11,953 nucleotides of DNA, taken from Nephromyces sp. MM_2019. Its lineage: Eukaryota > Apicomplexa > Aconoidasida > Nephromycida. The stretch lies in contig JADHZB010001201.1 in NCBI GenBank assembly GCA_015657535.1, positions 1-11,953 on the forward strand, read 5' to 3'. Numbering within the stretch: position 1 is the first letter of the stretch; the number at the start of each line of letters is the position of its first letter. The notes under the pieces were generated by a model, which saw nothing but the letters and a program-made list of their open reading frames with translations, was not told where the DNA came from and ran no database searches. Of this stretch, positions 1-9,600 are shown one piece after another. The position numbers and the translations under genes were made by a program.

Positions 1-1088
1 GGAATGTTGAAAGTTTGGAAACACTCACGTTTAAAATTTATATATATGTTAAAGTAATATTAGATTAAGGAAAAAAGCTAAAAATTGATTCGAAATTTCT
101 AAACCTTTACACATTTTCAAACACTATTTGGGTATTTTTAAAATTATAACTTGCGTTTATTTAAAGAAAATAGATTTATGAAACTAAAAAGTGTGTATAT
201 AAAATTAGTGAATTAGTGTGTGATTTAATGTGCACAACAATGTGTACTCTTGATGTTAAGAGAAAGCTTAATAACAACTTCATTTTAATTTATTTGCTTG
301 TAGTATAATTTCAAACTGCTCATAATATTTGTTTTTGATACTAGGTAAGTAATCCCAAATTGTTGAAAACATTTTGTGGGTAGAAATGTGTGTTTACACC
401 TTAATTCTAATTATGTATATAAATTATGGGGATCAGTCCCAATTGTTAAAGAAGCATGACCCCCCACATTTATCAAACTTTTCTTTATTTTGACCATAGA
501 AAAAATTGTTTGAGTGGAAGTTTTTCTTTCTTTAGTTATTTGTTCTCAATTCACCTAGATTTATATTAATGTTTAAAACTTTTCTCCAAATCTCTTTATA
601 ATTTAAGTCAGATAAATTTATTTGTAAATAAATAAATTAAAAGTTAATAATTTTATTTTTTTTAAAAATTTTTCAAAGGTTTAAAAAATAACTTTGTGTA
701 TCAAAGTTTTTGAATAATTAACAAGTCAAAAAACAAAGTAAGTCTCATGAATCTTGTTCTTCTTATTAATTTTTCTTTATTTGTGCAATCTTTTATATTA
801 TTTTTACGACTAACACGCACACTAGATGATACAAATATTACACATGCGCTCATTGTTTAGAAATTTTCCCTATCAAATACACTACACATAGTACACATAC
901 AAACTATATATATACATACAGACTATATACACGCACTATTTATATAAACACTTAAATAAACAGCCTCTAAGTCTATGCAACCTCTACATACTACAAATCA
1001 CACACTATATATATATGCTTTAGTTTGATAGACACCCACTCATGCATATACACATTTACTCTATACTTTTGTATCATTTAGGACAAAT
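1..1088. other. Non-coding region upstream of the protease gene
   Basis: No convincing coding region is visible on either strand. The sequence is AT-rich. Positions about 185-260 and 385-395 are loosely GT-rich, 600-720 is almost pure A/T, and 820-1070 is CA-rich. Two consensus-like splice donors (GTAAGT at 345 and at 738) and an acceptor-like ATTTAG ending at 1081, seven bases before the protease ATG, could define an intron in the 5' untranslated region. This is inference only: there is no reading frame to test it. A TATATATAT run at about 1005-1017 lies roughly 75-85 bases before the ATG and could contribute to a promoter, but such runs are common throughout the window. Confidence 0.5.
820..1070. 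repeat. CA-rich low-complexity tract with short TA runs
   Basis: The plus strand is dominated by short ACAC, CATA and TATATA words with very little G. It is an imperfect simple-sequence tract with no long perfect unit. It directly precedes the protease start and probably includes its promoter or 5' untranslated region. Confidence 0.55.
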
Positions 1089-2114
1089 ATGACCAACATT
1101 TTTCAGTTCATTATCACTTTAGCACTATGTATGTGCTTCGTGAATTGTGATGCTGATGAAGAATTTTCAAAATATATTGAAAAATACAACAAGTTTTACA
1201 CTGAGCAAGAATATCCTATTAAGAAAAAGATTTTTGAAGCCAATTTAGAAAAGATTGAAAATCATAACAAATTGGGAAAAAGTTATCAAATGGGTATTAA
1301 TCAATTTGCAGATTTGAGTGAGTCTGAATTCTACACAACTATGAAATTAGACAAGAGTGCTATTATAATGAAAAATAAGGCACCAACTGCTAGAAGCGTT
1401 TTAAAAAGAGAAGAAGACGACGATGAAAATTCAGGATTAGGATTACCAAAAAGAGTTGATCTAAGAAAGAGGGGTTATATCAATGAGGTTCAGGACCAAG
1501 GGGAATGTGGTAGCTGCTGGGCATTCAGTGCCATTTGTTCCATTGAATCTCAATACGCTAGAAAAACGGGTACTTTGTTGAAATTGAGTGAACAACAATT
1601 GGTCTCCTGCGACGATGGTAACTTTGGCTGCGAAGGTGGTTGGATGGACAAAGCCTTCGAATACTTTATAGATGAGGACTTAAATATATGCACCGAGGCT
1701 GATTATCCCTATATAGGATCTTCCGATTCGTGTGATGCTAACACCTGCAATAAAACCATGAAAGTTGTGGACTTAAATTATGTTAGGCGCGACAGTGATA
1801 GGTCTATGATGAGAGCAGTTTCCAGGACGGCTGTAGCTGTGGCCATCAGTGTTACCTCTAACTTCCAGCTATACACATCAGGTGTATTTGAAGATGATAC
1901 CTGTTCAGATGCGCCACTCAATCATGCTGTCAACATCGTTGGATACGGTGTAGAAAAAGGTCAATCCTATTATTTGATCAGAAACTCATGGGGTGAGGAA
2001 TGGGGTGAAGGTGGTTACATTAAGGTAAAGAGAGGAGATAAATCAAACCCTTCTGGTACATGTAACATACTCAAAGAAGGTACGTATCCAATCATTCAAG
2101 TTGATGAATCTTAA
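1089..2114 (+). CDS. Secreted papain-family (C1A, cathepsin L-like) cysteine protease, preproenzyme
   Basis: This 341-residue protein has the full layout of a cathepsin L-like zymogen. Residues 1-22 form a hydrophobic signal peptide ending near VNCDA, so the enzyme should enter the secretory pathway and act in a lysosome-like compartment or outside the cell. The propeptide (about 25-90) is an I29 inhibitor domain with an ERFNIN-type pattern (E41, K45 in place of R, I48-F49, N52, I56, N60) and the GNFD motif (G69, N71, F73, D75). The mature domain starts near 119-123. It carries the oxyanion-hole Q137, nucleophile C143 in CGSCWAF, the GCEGG loop (180-184), H279 in LNHA and N299 in RNSWG, so the active site is complete. 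By family homology the disulfides should be C140-C181, C174-C215 and C272-C325. N221-K-T is a possible N-glycosylation site. A charged linker (106-113, KREEDDDE) sits at the pro/mature boundary. The usual DWR near the mature N-terminus reads DLR. The gene is intronless, and the first ATG is clearly the start because it begins the signal peptide. Substrate preference cannot be assigned confidently. Confidence 0.96.
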   Translation: MTNIFQFIITLALCMCFVNCDADEEFSKYIEKYNKFYTEQEYPIKKKIFEANLEKIENHNKLGKSYQMGINQFADLSESEFYTTMKLDKSAIIMKNKAPTARSVLKREEDDDENSGLGLPKRVDLRKRGYINEVQDQGECGSCWAFSAICSIESQYARKTGTLLKLSEQQLVSCDDGNFGCEGGWMDKAFEYFIDEDLNICTEADYPYIGSSDSCDANTCNKTMKVVDLNYVRRDSDRSMMRAVSRTAVAVAISVTSNFQLYTSGVFEDDTCSDAPLNHAVNIVGYGVEKGQSYYLIRNSWGEEWGEGGYIKVKRGDKSNPSGTCNILKEGTYPIIQVDES

Positions 2115-4009
2115 GTAAGATACACTTGAAGTTTCAAAAGTGGAATTACATACTTCCACTTTATTATAATTAAAGAATAACTATATTTTTATAAACGAAT
2201 TAATCTTATTGCCTATTGGTGGATTAAATTCATTAATTATTTTATGATTTTCTTAACTAATTAATTTTTATTTTCAATTAAACTAGATAATAAAATTATT
2301 TATAAGCTTATTATAGAACTTATAAATGTCAATTTTTTTATTTTCTATTCAATAAACAAATTCTATATCACTTTTACTGCACACGTAAAATATACTTCTT
2401 TGTTGTTAATTTATTTAAAGTTTTTATGTTTATTATTTTATTGATATATAATTTATTCAAGTTTTGCATATGCACCGGTAGCACAATTTCATGCCATTTT
2501 TACGCTTTAATAGTTGATACTTTTCCAATCTAAGGAAGTAAATTTAGGTAAATGTAAATAAGCAATATAACCTAAAAAACTTTTTGTATGCTTTATTGAG
2601 TCGTTATCAAATTGATGATTATAAAATATATATATATATAATTCCTGTATAATTTACCAATGTTTTGATATTTGTTTGAAAATTGAAAATAAATTGACTT
2701 AAAAGAAAGGATTCCAGTATACATATATTGTTGTTAACATTAGACTCAATTTTTTGATATTTAAATGAATTATCTTTCAAAAATAGTATGTATTCATATA
2801 ATTGTAGTCACCAAATACACATATAAGGCATACTCTGAATAAAATGAAAAACTTGGTTTTTTTTTTGTTTGAAAACTTGAACTCTCTTGATCACACTATT
2901 TCATTTAACATTATTTAGGTAATGTATAGCAATAATATGACTATCTTTACTTTTTAATTGAAAATCTTTGATGTGGATGAGGCACAGATATCACGAAAAA
3001 TAGAGTAATGCATTGAAGATACTTTTTTAGTAATATTAAAATTATGATTCTGACAAACTTTCAAAGCTTTATCTAAATTTACACGCACTATTCGAAACTG
3101 TTAATTTTTATATAATATTTCAAAGTTAGCAACATTAAATTCAAATTGTATTGCAAATAAATCGCCAATGTATGTATAATCTGCTAAAATGATATTATAT
3201 TAATTAGGAATTTTAAATGAATAATAGGGTATATCAATTAAAGCTACTTTGAAATCATCAGAGTTTATATACAAGTGTAACATATATATATATATAAATA
3301 ATTTTTATACAAGTATATAAATACTATTTGTATATAATATATATTTACAAAATATCAACATATACGTAAAACACAACATATTTACACATATCACAACTAT
3401 ATATTTAAAGTAATAATTATTTATACTTACTTACATTCACATATATGTAAGCAACAATCAGTAAATATAAACACAAAATAACCTAGTTAGGTACAAATTC
3501 ACACAATTCTTACCAGCTTCAACGCACACACTTAAACATAGCATAGCTATATTTAACATTAGTGTTAATGCACATTACTACATGTAACATCAAGGCATCA
3601 TAATTTACAAATATAGGCAACCCATTAATATGTGGCGAGTGCTATAAAATAAATATATCTTAAAATGTCAAATATCTAGTATTAAATCTTTCATTAAAAA
3701 ATATGTACATACACTTTCATCAACTACACTAGATATTGATGACTAAAAATTACTATAAACAATTTGAGAAGCTTATTATTAAATTTTATTTAAAAATTAA
3801 ACACAGCACTTGCTTTACCACCCCCATGAGATTTGAATTTTTTTTTTCATTCAACTTCTAAACTTTGGGATTTACTTCCTTGAGTGATTTTAAGCAAAGA
3901 ATTATGGATATATAGTGCTTTCGTTAGATTGTTTTCAAAAGATTGTTTTAGATAAATTAATTCCTACTTGTTTGAACTTTCTCTAAAATTTGATTTATAG
4001 CATTTTTGG
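2115..4009. other. Long AT-rich non-coding region between the two genes
   Basis: No reading frame of credible length or composition is present on either strand. The first part holds the protease 3' untranslated region, with candidate AATAAA polyadenylation words such as the one at about 2350. Short TA runs occur at about 2626-2640 and 3284-3296. From about 3360 to 3620 the plus strand becomes CA-rich and G-poor (words such as ACACAA, CACATAT, ACACAC), resembling the tracts at 820-1070 and 10700-11450. I found no tRNA-like cloverleaf, transposon end or long repeat by eye. Confidence 0.5.
2137..2162. repeat. Perfect 9-bp inverted repeat (hairpin) in the protease 3' flank
   Basis: AAAGTGGAA at 2137-2145 is exactly complementary to TTCCACTTT at 2154-2162, leaving an 8-base loop. 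It begins 22 bases after the TAA stop and is more GC-rich than the surrounding 3' flank. In the transcript it would form a small stem-loop in the 3' untranslated region. A role in mRNA stability or 3' end formation is possible but is inference. Confidence 0.6.
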
Positions 4010-4441
4010 ATGATATTGCAAAGCCTAAGAAATTTTTTAAACTCCACACTTCACAGCTTAAAGTACCCAAACAACATCCCCTTCACTATACTTAAGTCAC
4101 GGCCAGATAAGGTCATCATAGTGTTGACCTCACCGAAAATACCATCCATCATTGAATGGTTCACTACAGGGGCACAAACCTCAACCTTTCAACAATGCCC
4201 GCAGCAAAGATACTCATTAGAAACAAGCGTAATTCCACATCTATATCACCCACCCTGAATATAATATCTCCTGCACAGCCATCAATTTTATACTCAAACT
4301 CTCTTCCATACGAGCTTCAGTGAAGCAACTATTTCAATGAAAACTGGACCCTTTAAATCACTTAGATTATCCAAGAGTAAAATCAGCTGGCTAAACATAG
4401 TTGTAATCAAAACTATTTATTTGCATGTCATAGGGTTATGA
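4010..4441 (+). pseudogene. Possible remnant or unrecognised exon: frame open except for two adjacent stops
   Basis: An ATG at 4010 opens an 82-codon frame that ends in TGA at 4256. The same frame meets a second stop (TAA) at 4262. It then stays open for about 58 more codons, to a TGA at about 4439-4441. The stretch is visibly richer in G and C than the flanking intergenic DNA, as the two recognised genes are. The peptide (KVIIVLTSPKIPSIIEW in its middle) resembles nothing I recognise and has no clear signal peptide or domain. Explanations include a decayed gene, a 5' exon or leader of the downstream large gene, or chance. A small intron (donor GTAATT at 4229, acceptor GCACAG ending at 4278) would bypass both stops but shifts the frame and soon terminates. 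No function is assigned. Confidence 0.22.
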
Positions 4442-4534
4442 TAAGAGATCTACACTTATGAAATATATACACATACAAATTCGCTTTACTCCTTGAACAA
4501 TATTTGCTCTTGGACTACAACGAGCCTTAGCACC

Positions 4535-7500
4535 ATGACTACAACTCCACGTGCTCTTCATATATTTTCTCCATACCAAAATTCTACTTATAAGTTTTCA
4601 AGTCACTCAAAGCCACAGAATGAAGTGCTACCACCACCTTTTGAATTTTATCAAACTCACTGTGACAATCATTCTTCCCCTTCCCTAAAATTCACTGCAA
4701 AGCTTAGCTCCATCTTGAGGAAGAGTTTGATCTATCATGAACCAATTACACTTTCTCCAATCAAAGTCAATCTCATAACTCATCCACTACACCGAGACCT
4801 TTCTATTTCTCATATAAATAAACTAACACAATCATTACTTCAATCTGGTTATGAAAATTTTGCACCAGGTAGACATGATAATCCACCAATAGCTATCAAG
4901 TATAATAAAAAAGTTGAAATTACAAAGCCACTTGGACTAGGGCAACCTCCTAGTGCACACACTCTAGTTCCAGAGATTGAAAGCGTCCCTGTGTATTATG
5001 TAATAGGGGGGGCCAGTCGAGTTGAAGCGGTGGAATATGCATTACAAATTGCCCCGAATAATCAAAATTTGATAAATTTATTGATAGGAGGGCAAAATTA
5101 CTTAGAGTTGTCTAATAAAAACAATGTGGCACCTACCTCTGAAGAAGCATCCCGCTTAAAAAATTATAATACTCTAGATAACTTTGATGGAGGGATCAAG
5201 TTTTATGTACTTGATGGCTCTGAGTTGTCTATTGATGAAGTGATTTATCTATCTGAAAACTTAGATACCAGATCACATCACAATACATTTGATGCTATTG
5301 ATCTACAAGATGCTATTAACCGACGTAACGAGTCATTTTCTCGATCTTTCTGCCATCTCCCAGCTCTAACCAGACGCGAAGATCTAATACAGAAACTTGA
5401 CCGCATTATTTCAAAAGCACGGCGTATATTATCGGATCAAAGAATCGAAGAGGTAACTATTGATCAGATCACTCAAGAAAGTCCTCCGTTTTATACTAAC
5501 GAAAACGTTAAAGAATGCTACTCAACATCATCTTCTTCTTCAAATATTAATTCTAGTTCTATGAATTGGCTTATTTGGCTTGCTGATTTATTTTGTCCAT
5601 ATTTTCGAAATGGGGTACAATTTGACTCAAATCAGCATAAGTATGCAATCCCTGGGATTTTGTTTCCAAATTTTGCAACTCAGATTCGATTAATATTTCG
5701 TGATCATATTTCATTTGAATTGGCTCAAAAAATCAATTCAGAAACACTTGGCAAAGGTTTCCACCTTCTAATATCAACATGCATTCCAGCCTTGAATTCG
5801 ATTTTCAAGCAGGCTGAATTAGTTTTAGACACACCTTCTATTGATACGATAAAACAGGGCAAAAATTGGAAGCCCACAAATTTTATTCCTTTACTAAGGC
5901 TTAACACTAGTAAACTTATAAGAGAAAATGTTACAAAAACTTGGGAATCTCTTTCTACCGATACCTCTTCAGAAATTCTGAGCCACTTATTTCAGTACCC
6001 TTCACTTCAAGGGATCTTCCACACTATTGGTGCTGCTTGTGTTGCATATTTTTACTCAATTATGGTTCACCAAGATGAATCTTTAATATCTGCTAAGGGA
6101 TTTGAAGATTTTGGAAAACGTGCTACTGATTTTTTATCAAAGCTAAATCAACTAGCTTTCAAGTGTATTGCTTCTTCCATAAACTTAGTTCAATGTAATG
6201 AAAATTACAGGTTGAGAATCCTTGAGGCCTCTTCACTTCTTCTTCGGTTTGCTCTGCGGACTCAGCCTTCTTTAAATGCCAGGCGCTGGGGCCCTTTTCC
6301 AAAGCCAATTTGGACATCACCACACACAAAAGCCAAACCAAATCTACCAGATTTATCAGTACAAAATAGCTGGATAACATTTTCTAGTTGGGAAAATGTG
6401 GAAGAATATATTTATAATGACCTGCTCCTAAACATAATAATAATAGCTCCGCATTTATTATTATCTTCCACAAACAGCAAGGAACTTCAACTTGATGCCA
6501 CTGCTAGTTGGCTAGAAAAGAAGAAACCTGAGGTCATGACAGTCGTCACATATTTATTGGATTCAGCACATCGCTCAAAGTATAACCCACGCATGGGCAA
6601 AGTTATAAGATGCGATCCAGAAAACAACAAGAACTATGAATTGAAAATTATAGATGCTTCCGTTTTACCAATGTGCCGGGGTGCACTTTCTGAATTTATT
6701 AATTCAGTCATTCCCATATCCACTCGACTACTGAATCAGTTTGGCACTGAATGGACAATCCCCACAACCGCTACCTCAGATAAAACGACAATCTTACCTG
6801 CATTCATACCCATTTTAGCTGCTCTTCGTATTTGCTGCACCTTCATCCCCTCACAATTTGATCGTTTAGCCCCAGAATCAGTGGACTGGACAGAAGTTCG
6901 AGGAAAATTGGCTCATTGGATGTATCGACAATCTATTCCTTATATAATTAAGTCACTACAGAATTTAGAAGCTCTAAAAGATTCAATGGTGATATTTAGT
7001 ATGGCGAAAGACCCTAGATTTGAATTGAAACCCGTTGATATGGAGTTAATTTTTGAGGAAATGCGATATGAAATACATAAACTTCTTGGCTTGATTGAAT
7101 CCACTTGTTTTGTAGAATATAAATCAACTATAGATTCCTTTTGGCAAGGGCCAGCAGGTATAAGATTCCTTTATCCTAAAGTCTCAAAGGTCTTGTCAAA
7201 ATTAACAAATTATGCTGAGCCTATTGTAATAAATAACACACAACAGATACCTCTACATTTAAAGAAGAATGAGCCTCTAGAAAGAATCAAAAGTAACCTA
7301 CCTAATCATAATAAAACACAAGTTAGTGAGTCGCCTTATTCTTCTGAATTATTTATTAACTCAGATGCATTGAAAGTTAATCTCGAAAACAATTACTCGA
7401 CATCTGCAAGTGATAATGAGAATAGAAAAACTTCAGAACAAATTGTGAAAAATGCAACTGACGCTTCTATTTTATCACATAATTTGGTTGACCTCACAAA

Positions 7501-8874
7501 TAAGATAAATTTACAAGACTACGTGAAATTAATTATTTCTAACCAAAGAGCAAAGAATTCAGAACTTAGCAGTGAAGAAAGGTGCTCAAATCTATTTGAA
7601 GAGTGGTTTAGACATCTACCACTAAACCACAAACTCCTACTCCAACGAGAAGTACCTCACATGCTACTTGCTGATGGAAATGCCTCAGATTTACCTGACC
7701 TCATGAAATGGAAGCCACCTATTATAGGAAATGACTGCTTTCGGCTTAAAAATTACCCTGAAGACAACGACAATAATTTGGATGAAACTTCTAACTTATC
7801 ACACATCGATTGGAAAATAATCACGGCTGCACTTGAAATACTCAGGAGTAGGGGTATAGACACCTTGTATTCCACTTCGAAGAATATTTCTTTTTATTTA
7901 GGGGATACTAATCATAAAAATTATGATCCTCTTACCTCAAAAAACTTTCAGACTATCTCTCCAGATAATCAAAGACCCGAATCAGTATCTAATTTTTCAA
8001 ACGATGCACCAGATATTGAATTCAGTCCCCTTGGTGATTTACCTCCTATACTTGAGGCCTCAGATAACCGCCTGTGGATGTCGTCTAACCTCAAATTATT
8101 CCTTAATGGTATATATCCAGAATCAAATGATGAACGACATCATCTACTTGAAACCAAGAATAATAAGAGAAAGATTGAAAATGAATCGGCAGACTTAAAG
8201 GACCTGCTTTTATCAGGTGATGGGCCTATTCCTCAATCTACTAATCAAGGTATGTGTATATTTATAAATTTTGTAAGTTAATTATAACATATTCAATGAT
8301 AAATCCATTTTCATTAACCTTATATTAACACCAACTTCTACTTTCTTGCTCATTTCATTTATCAAACACATATTCGGTATCAGAGTTTGATAGTAAAAGG
8401 AAGTCTAAGCAACTAAGGTCCAAGGATGAACAAAGGCATGTTGATATTAGCCTTAGAACTGCTATAGCTAACCATATAAGCGAAGTCTCGAGAGATAAAG
8501 AACTAGTTGACAAATTATTAAAAAGTGTAAGCATATATCCTTATTTCAGTCAATATACACAGAATGCTCTTCAATAATATTAACCCAAGGACACACTATA
8601 ATTCTTAACAATTATTCAGCCAAAAAACCCTTTCCCAAAAGAGCCTAATGAAAGCTTTACTTTTTCATCGGATAGTCATCCAAAACGTGAAGCTACTTAT
8701 AGATTTTCCCCTTATCCCCCTAGTGTAAGATATAAGCATACTTTCATTTATTAATTCTTATTCGATATACAAACAATTTATTTTGTAATTAATACCTAAA
8801 ATTTTACAAAACATCTATTAGTATTCTATTTTTAATTTTAGACTTTTTACTAATTGTTTCAGAGCCTACAATAA
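4535..8874 (+). CDS. Large spliced gene for a protein with an N-terminal ParB/sulfiredoxin-like domain
   Basis: I read four exons: 4535-8249, 8384-8526, 8620-8724 and 8863-8874, giving about 1,324 residues. The frame is open from 4445, but the first in-frame ATG is at 4535 (context CACCATG); TTG at 4493 is not a credible eukaryotic start. Exon 1 ends in a consensus donor (AAG|GTATGT). Without splicing the frame stops at 8279-8281 after only intron-like codons. Residues 78-264 look like a ParB N-terminal domain: a box I-like segment (HPLHRDL, 83-89), a box II-like segment (VIGGASRVEAVEYAL, 156-170) and a downstream LSENLDTR stretch (239-246) matching the ENLQR region of ParB. ParB-type domains bind or hydrolyse nucleotides or bind DNA; which applies here is unknown. 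Residues beyond 265 are unrecognised, probably largely helical, with a serine-rich patch near 330-342 and a polar, low-complexity segment near 930-1000. Basic clusters (KNNKRK near 1208-1213, SKRKSKQLRSK at 1242-1252) could be nuclear localisation signals. The last exon is uncertain. Confidence 0.8.
4766..5326 (+). other. Region encoding the ParB/sulfiredoxin-like domain
   Basis: Three landmarks appear in the order and spacing expected for ParB N-terminal domains. First is VNLITHPLHRDLS followed by an amphipathic helix (INKLTQSLLQSGY) and PPIAIKY; compare the family pattern I-x-x-NP-x-QPR, helix, GxxxPI-x-V. Second is YYVIGGASRVEAVEYAL, comparable to the ParB box II pattern (I-x-GERRxxAxxxA), keeping the glycine, arginine and alanine positions but not the full GERR or GHRR signature. 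Third is FYVLDGSELSIDEVIYLSEN followed by LDTRSHHNTFDAIDLQDAI, comparable to the ENLQREDLxPxEEAxA stretch. The insert between boxes I and II (about 138-152) is longer than in bacterial ParB. The match was made by eye and needs a profile search. Confidence 0.65.
8250..8383 (+). other. Intron 1 of the ParB-like gene
   Basis: The donor is GTATGT at 8250 and the acceptor is TATCAG ending at 8383, giving 134 bases. Splicing in phase 1 makes a GAG codon across the junction and opens 47 further codons. Using the next AG (8385) instead would give an immediate stop, which supports the choice. CATTAAC- and TTAACAC-like words at about 8313-8330 could be branch sites. Retention would stop translation at 8279-8281. 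Confidence 0.85.
8527..8619 (+). other. Intron 2 of the ParB-like gene
   Basis: The donor is GTAAGC at 8527 and the acceptor is ATTCAG ending at 8619, giving 93 bases in phase 0. A CTTAAC branch-like word lies about 15 bases before the acceptor. The frame in the next exon continues for 35 codons without a stop, in composition similar to the upstream exon. Confidence 0.8.
8725..8862 (+). other. Intron 3 of the ParB-like gene, boundaries ambiguous
   Basis: The donor GTAAGA at 8725 follows AGT, as at intron 2. The acceptor TTTCAG ends at 8862 and has an excellent TACTAAT branch-like word at 8848-8854. This phase-0 junction adds only S-L-Q before a TAA at 8872-8874. Shifting the acceptor to the next AG (8864) gives about 33 extra codons, to a TAG at 8964-8966. 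Moving the donor back to GTGTAA at 8723 together with that acceptor gives a different, polar C-terminus ending at a TAG at 8948-8950. An earlier acceptor-like TTTTAG ends at 8841. Confidence 0.6.
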
Positions 8875-9600
8875 AAATGATTCCTCAAAACTGTCTTCTA
8901 TGGATAACAAGATTACGCAGAATATATATCAAACTTATGATTTTGTCTAGTTTAAATTTAGTTTAGTTAAATATAGTATATAGATATCAGCTTACAATTT
9001 TAAATAATTCTCATCGTACACTTGATAATCATAACCAAAGCCATTAATCTCTAAAATTCTAAGTACTCCAATATATAAAGCATTCCCTCTAGTATATATG
9101 TTAAACATTTCTCTATTTAAGATTTTTAAATTCAATTATTCACTATAGTATTTTTAATTTGTCAAATCAAATTACAAACATAATAACATCGTTTTATTAA
9201 AATTATACACCGTAAAAACAAAATTAAAACTCTTTAGTCAGCAAATCCTATTTAAATGATCAACCATATTTACAAAACTTAATCAAAAGCCAATATTTAG
9301 CATTTTCTTTTCCTTTAAAGATACAAATAGTTTTCTCCTTCTCTTTGTAATAATATGGATAATACTCTTGCATAATTAATTTATTTATATTGAATTATTA
9401 CACAGCTAAAATTTGTCACATTTCATAAATGTATCATTAAAACACATTTACAAGTTACCCAATTTGTATTTCAAAATAAGCTATATAGAATCGATATCAC
9501 AATTTATATCATAATAATGATAAATTCAACTATTATAATTCCAAGAAAATTCATTAAATATTATAATACATTACATACGCACATCCAAACCGTCTAGGTA
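8875..9600. other. AT-rich non-coding region after the ParB-like gene
   Basis: No credible coding region is seen. The first 80-90 bases could be terminal exon or 3' untranslated region depending on how intron 3 is spliced. The remainder is A/T-rich sequence with scattered AATAAA- and TATAAA-like words and no recognisable repeat, tRNA or mobile element. Confidence 0.5.

Noticed and set aside
304..344. Possible 41-base exon between GCTTGTAG and GTAAGT
   Set aside because: It has an acceptor-like and a donor-like site and one open frame, but such short spans are often open by chance and no neighbouring exon can be found.
4493..4534. TTG at 4493 as the start of the large gene
   Set aside because: TTG starts are not expected in a eukaryotic nuclear gene. 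An ATG in good context (CACCATG) lies 14 codons downstream at 4535, before the conserved domain.
5725..5907. Minus-strand open frame of 60 codons
   Set aside because: It lies antisense within the large exon, with no independent support; a shadow frame.
6159..6380. Minus-strand open frame of 73 codons
   Set aside because: Antisense shadow of the large exon.
7923..8198. Plus-strand open frame of 91 codons
   Set aside because: Overlaps the large gene in another frame and has no recognisable features.
8250..8281. Stop at 8279-8281 as the natural end of the large protein
   Set aside because: The final codons are read from a consensus intron start (AAG|GTATGT). Splicing to 8384 restores a long, in-frame, protein-like continuation.
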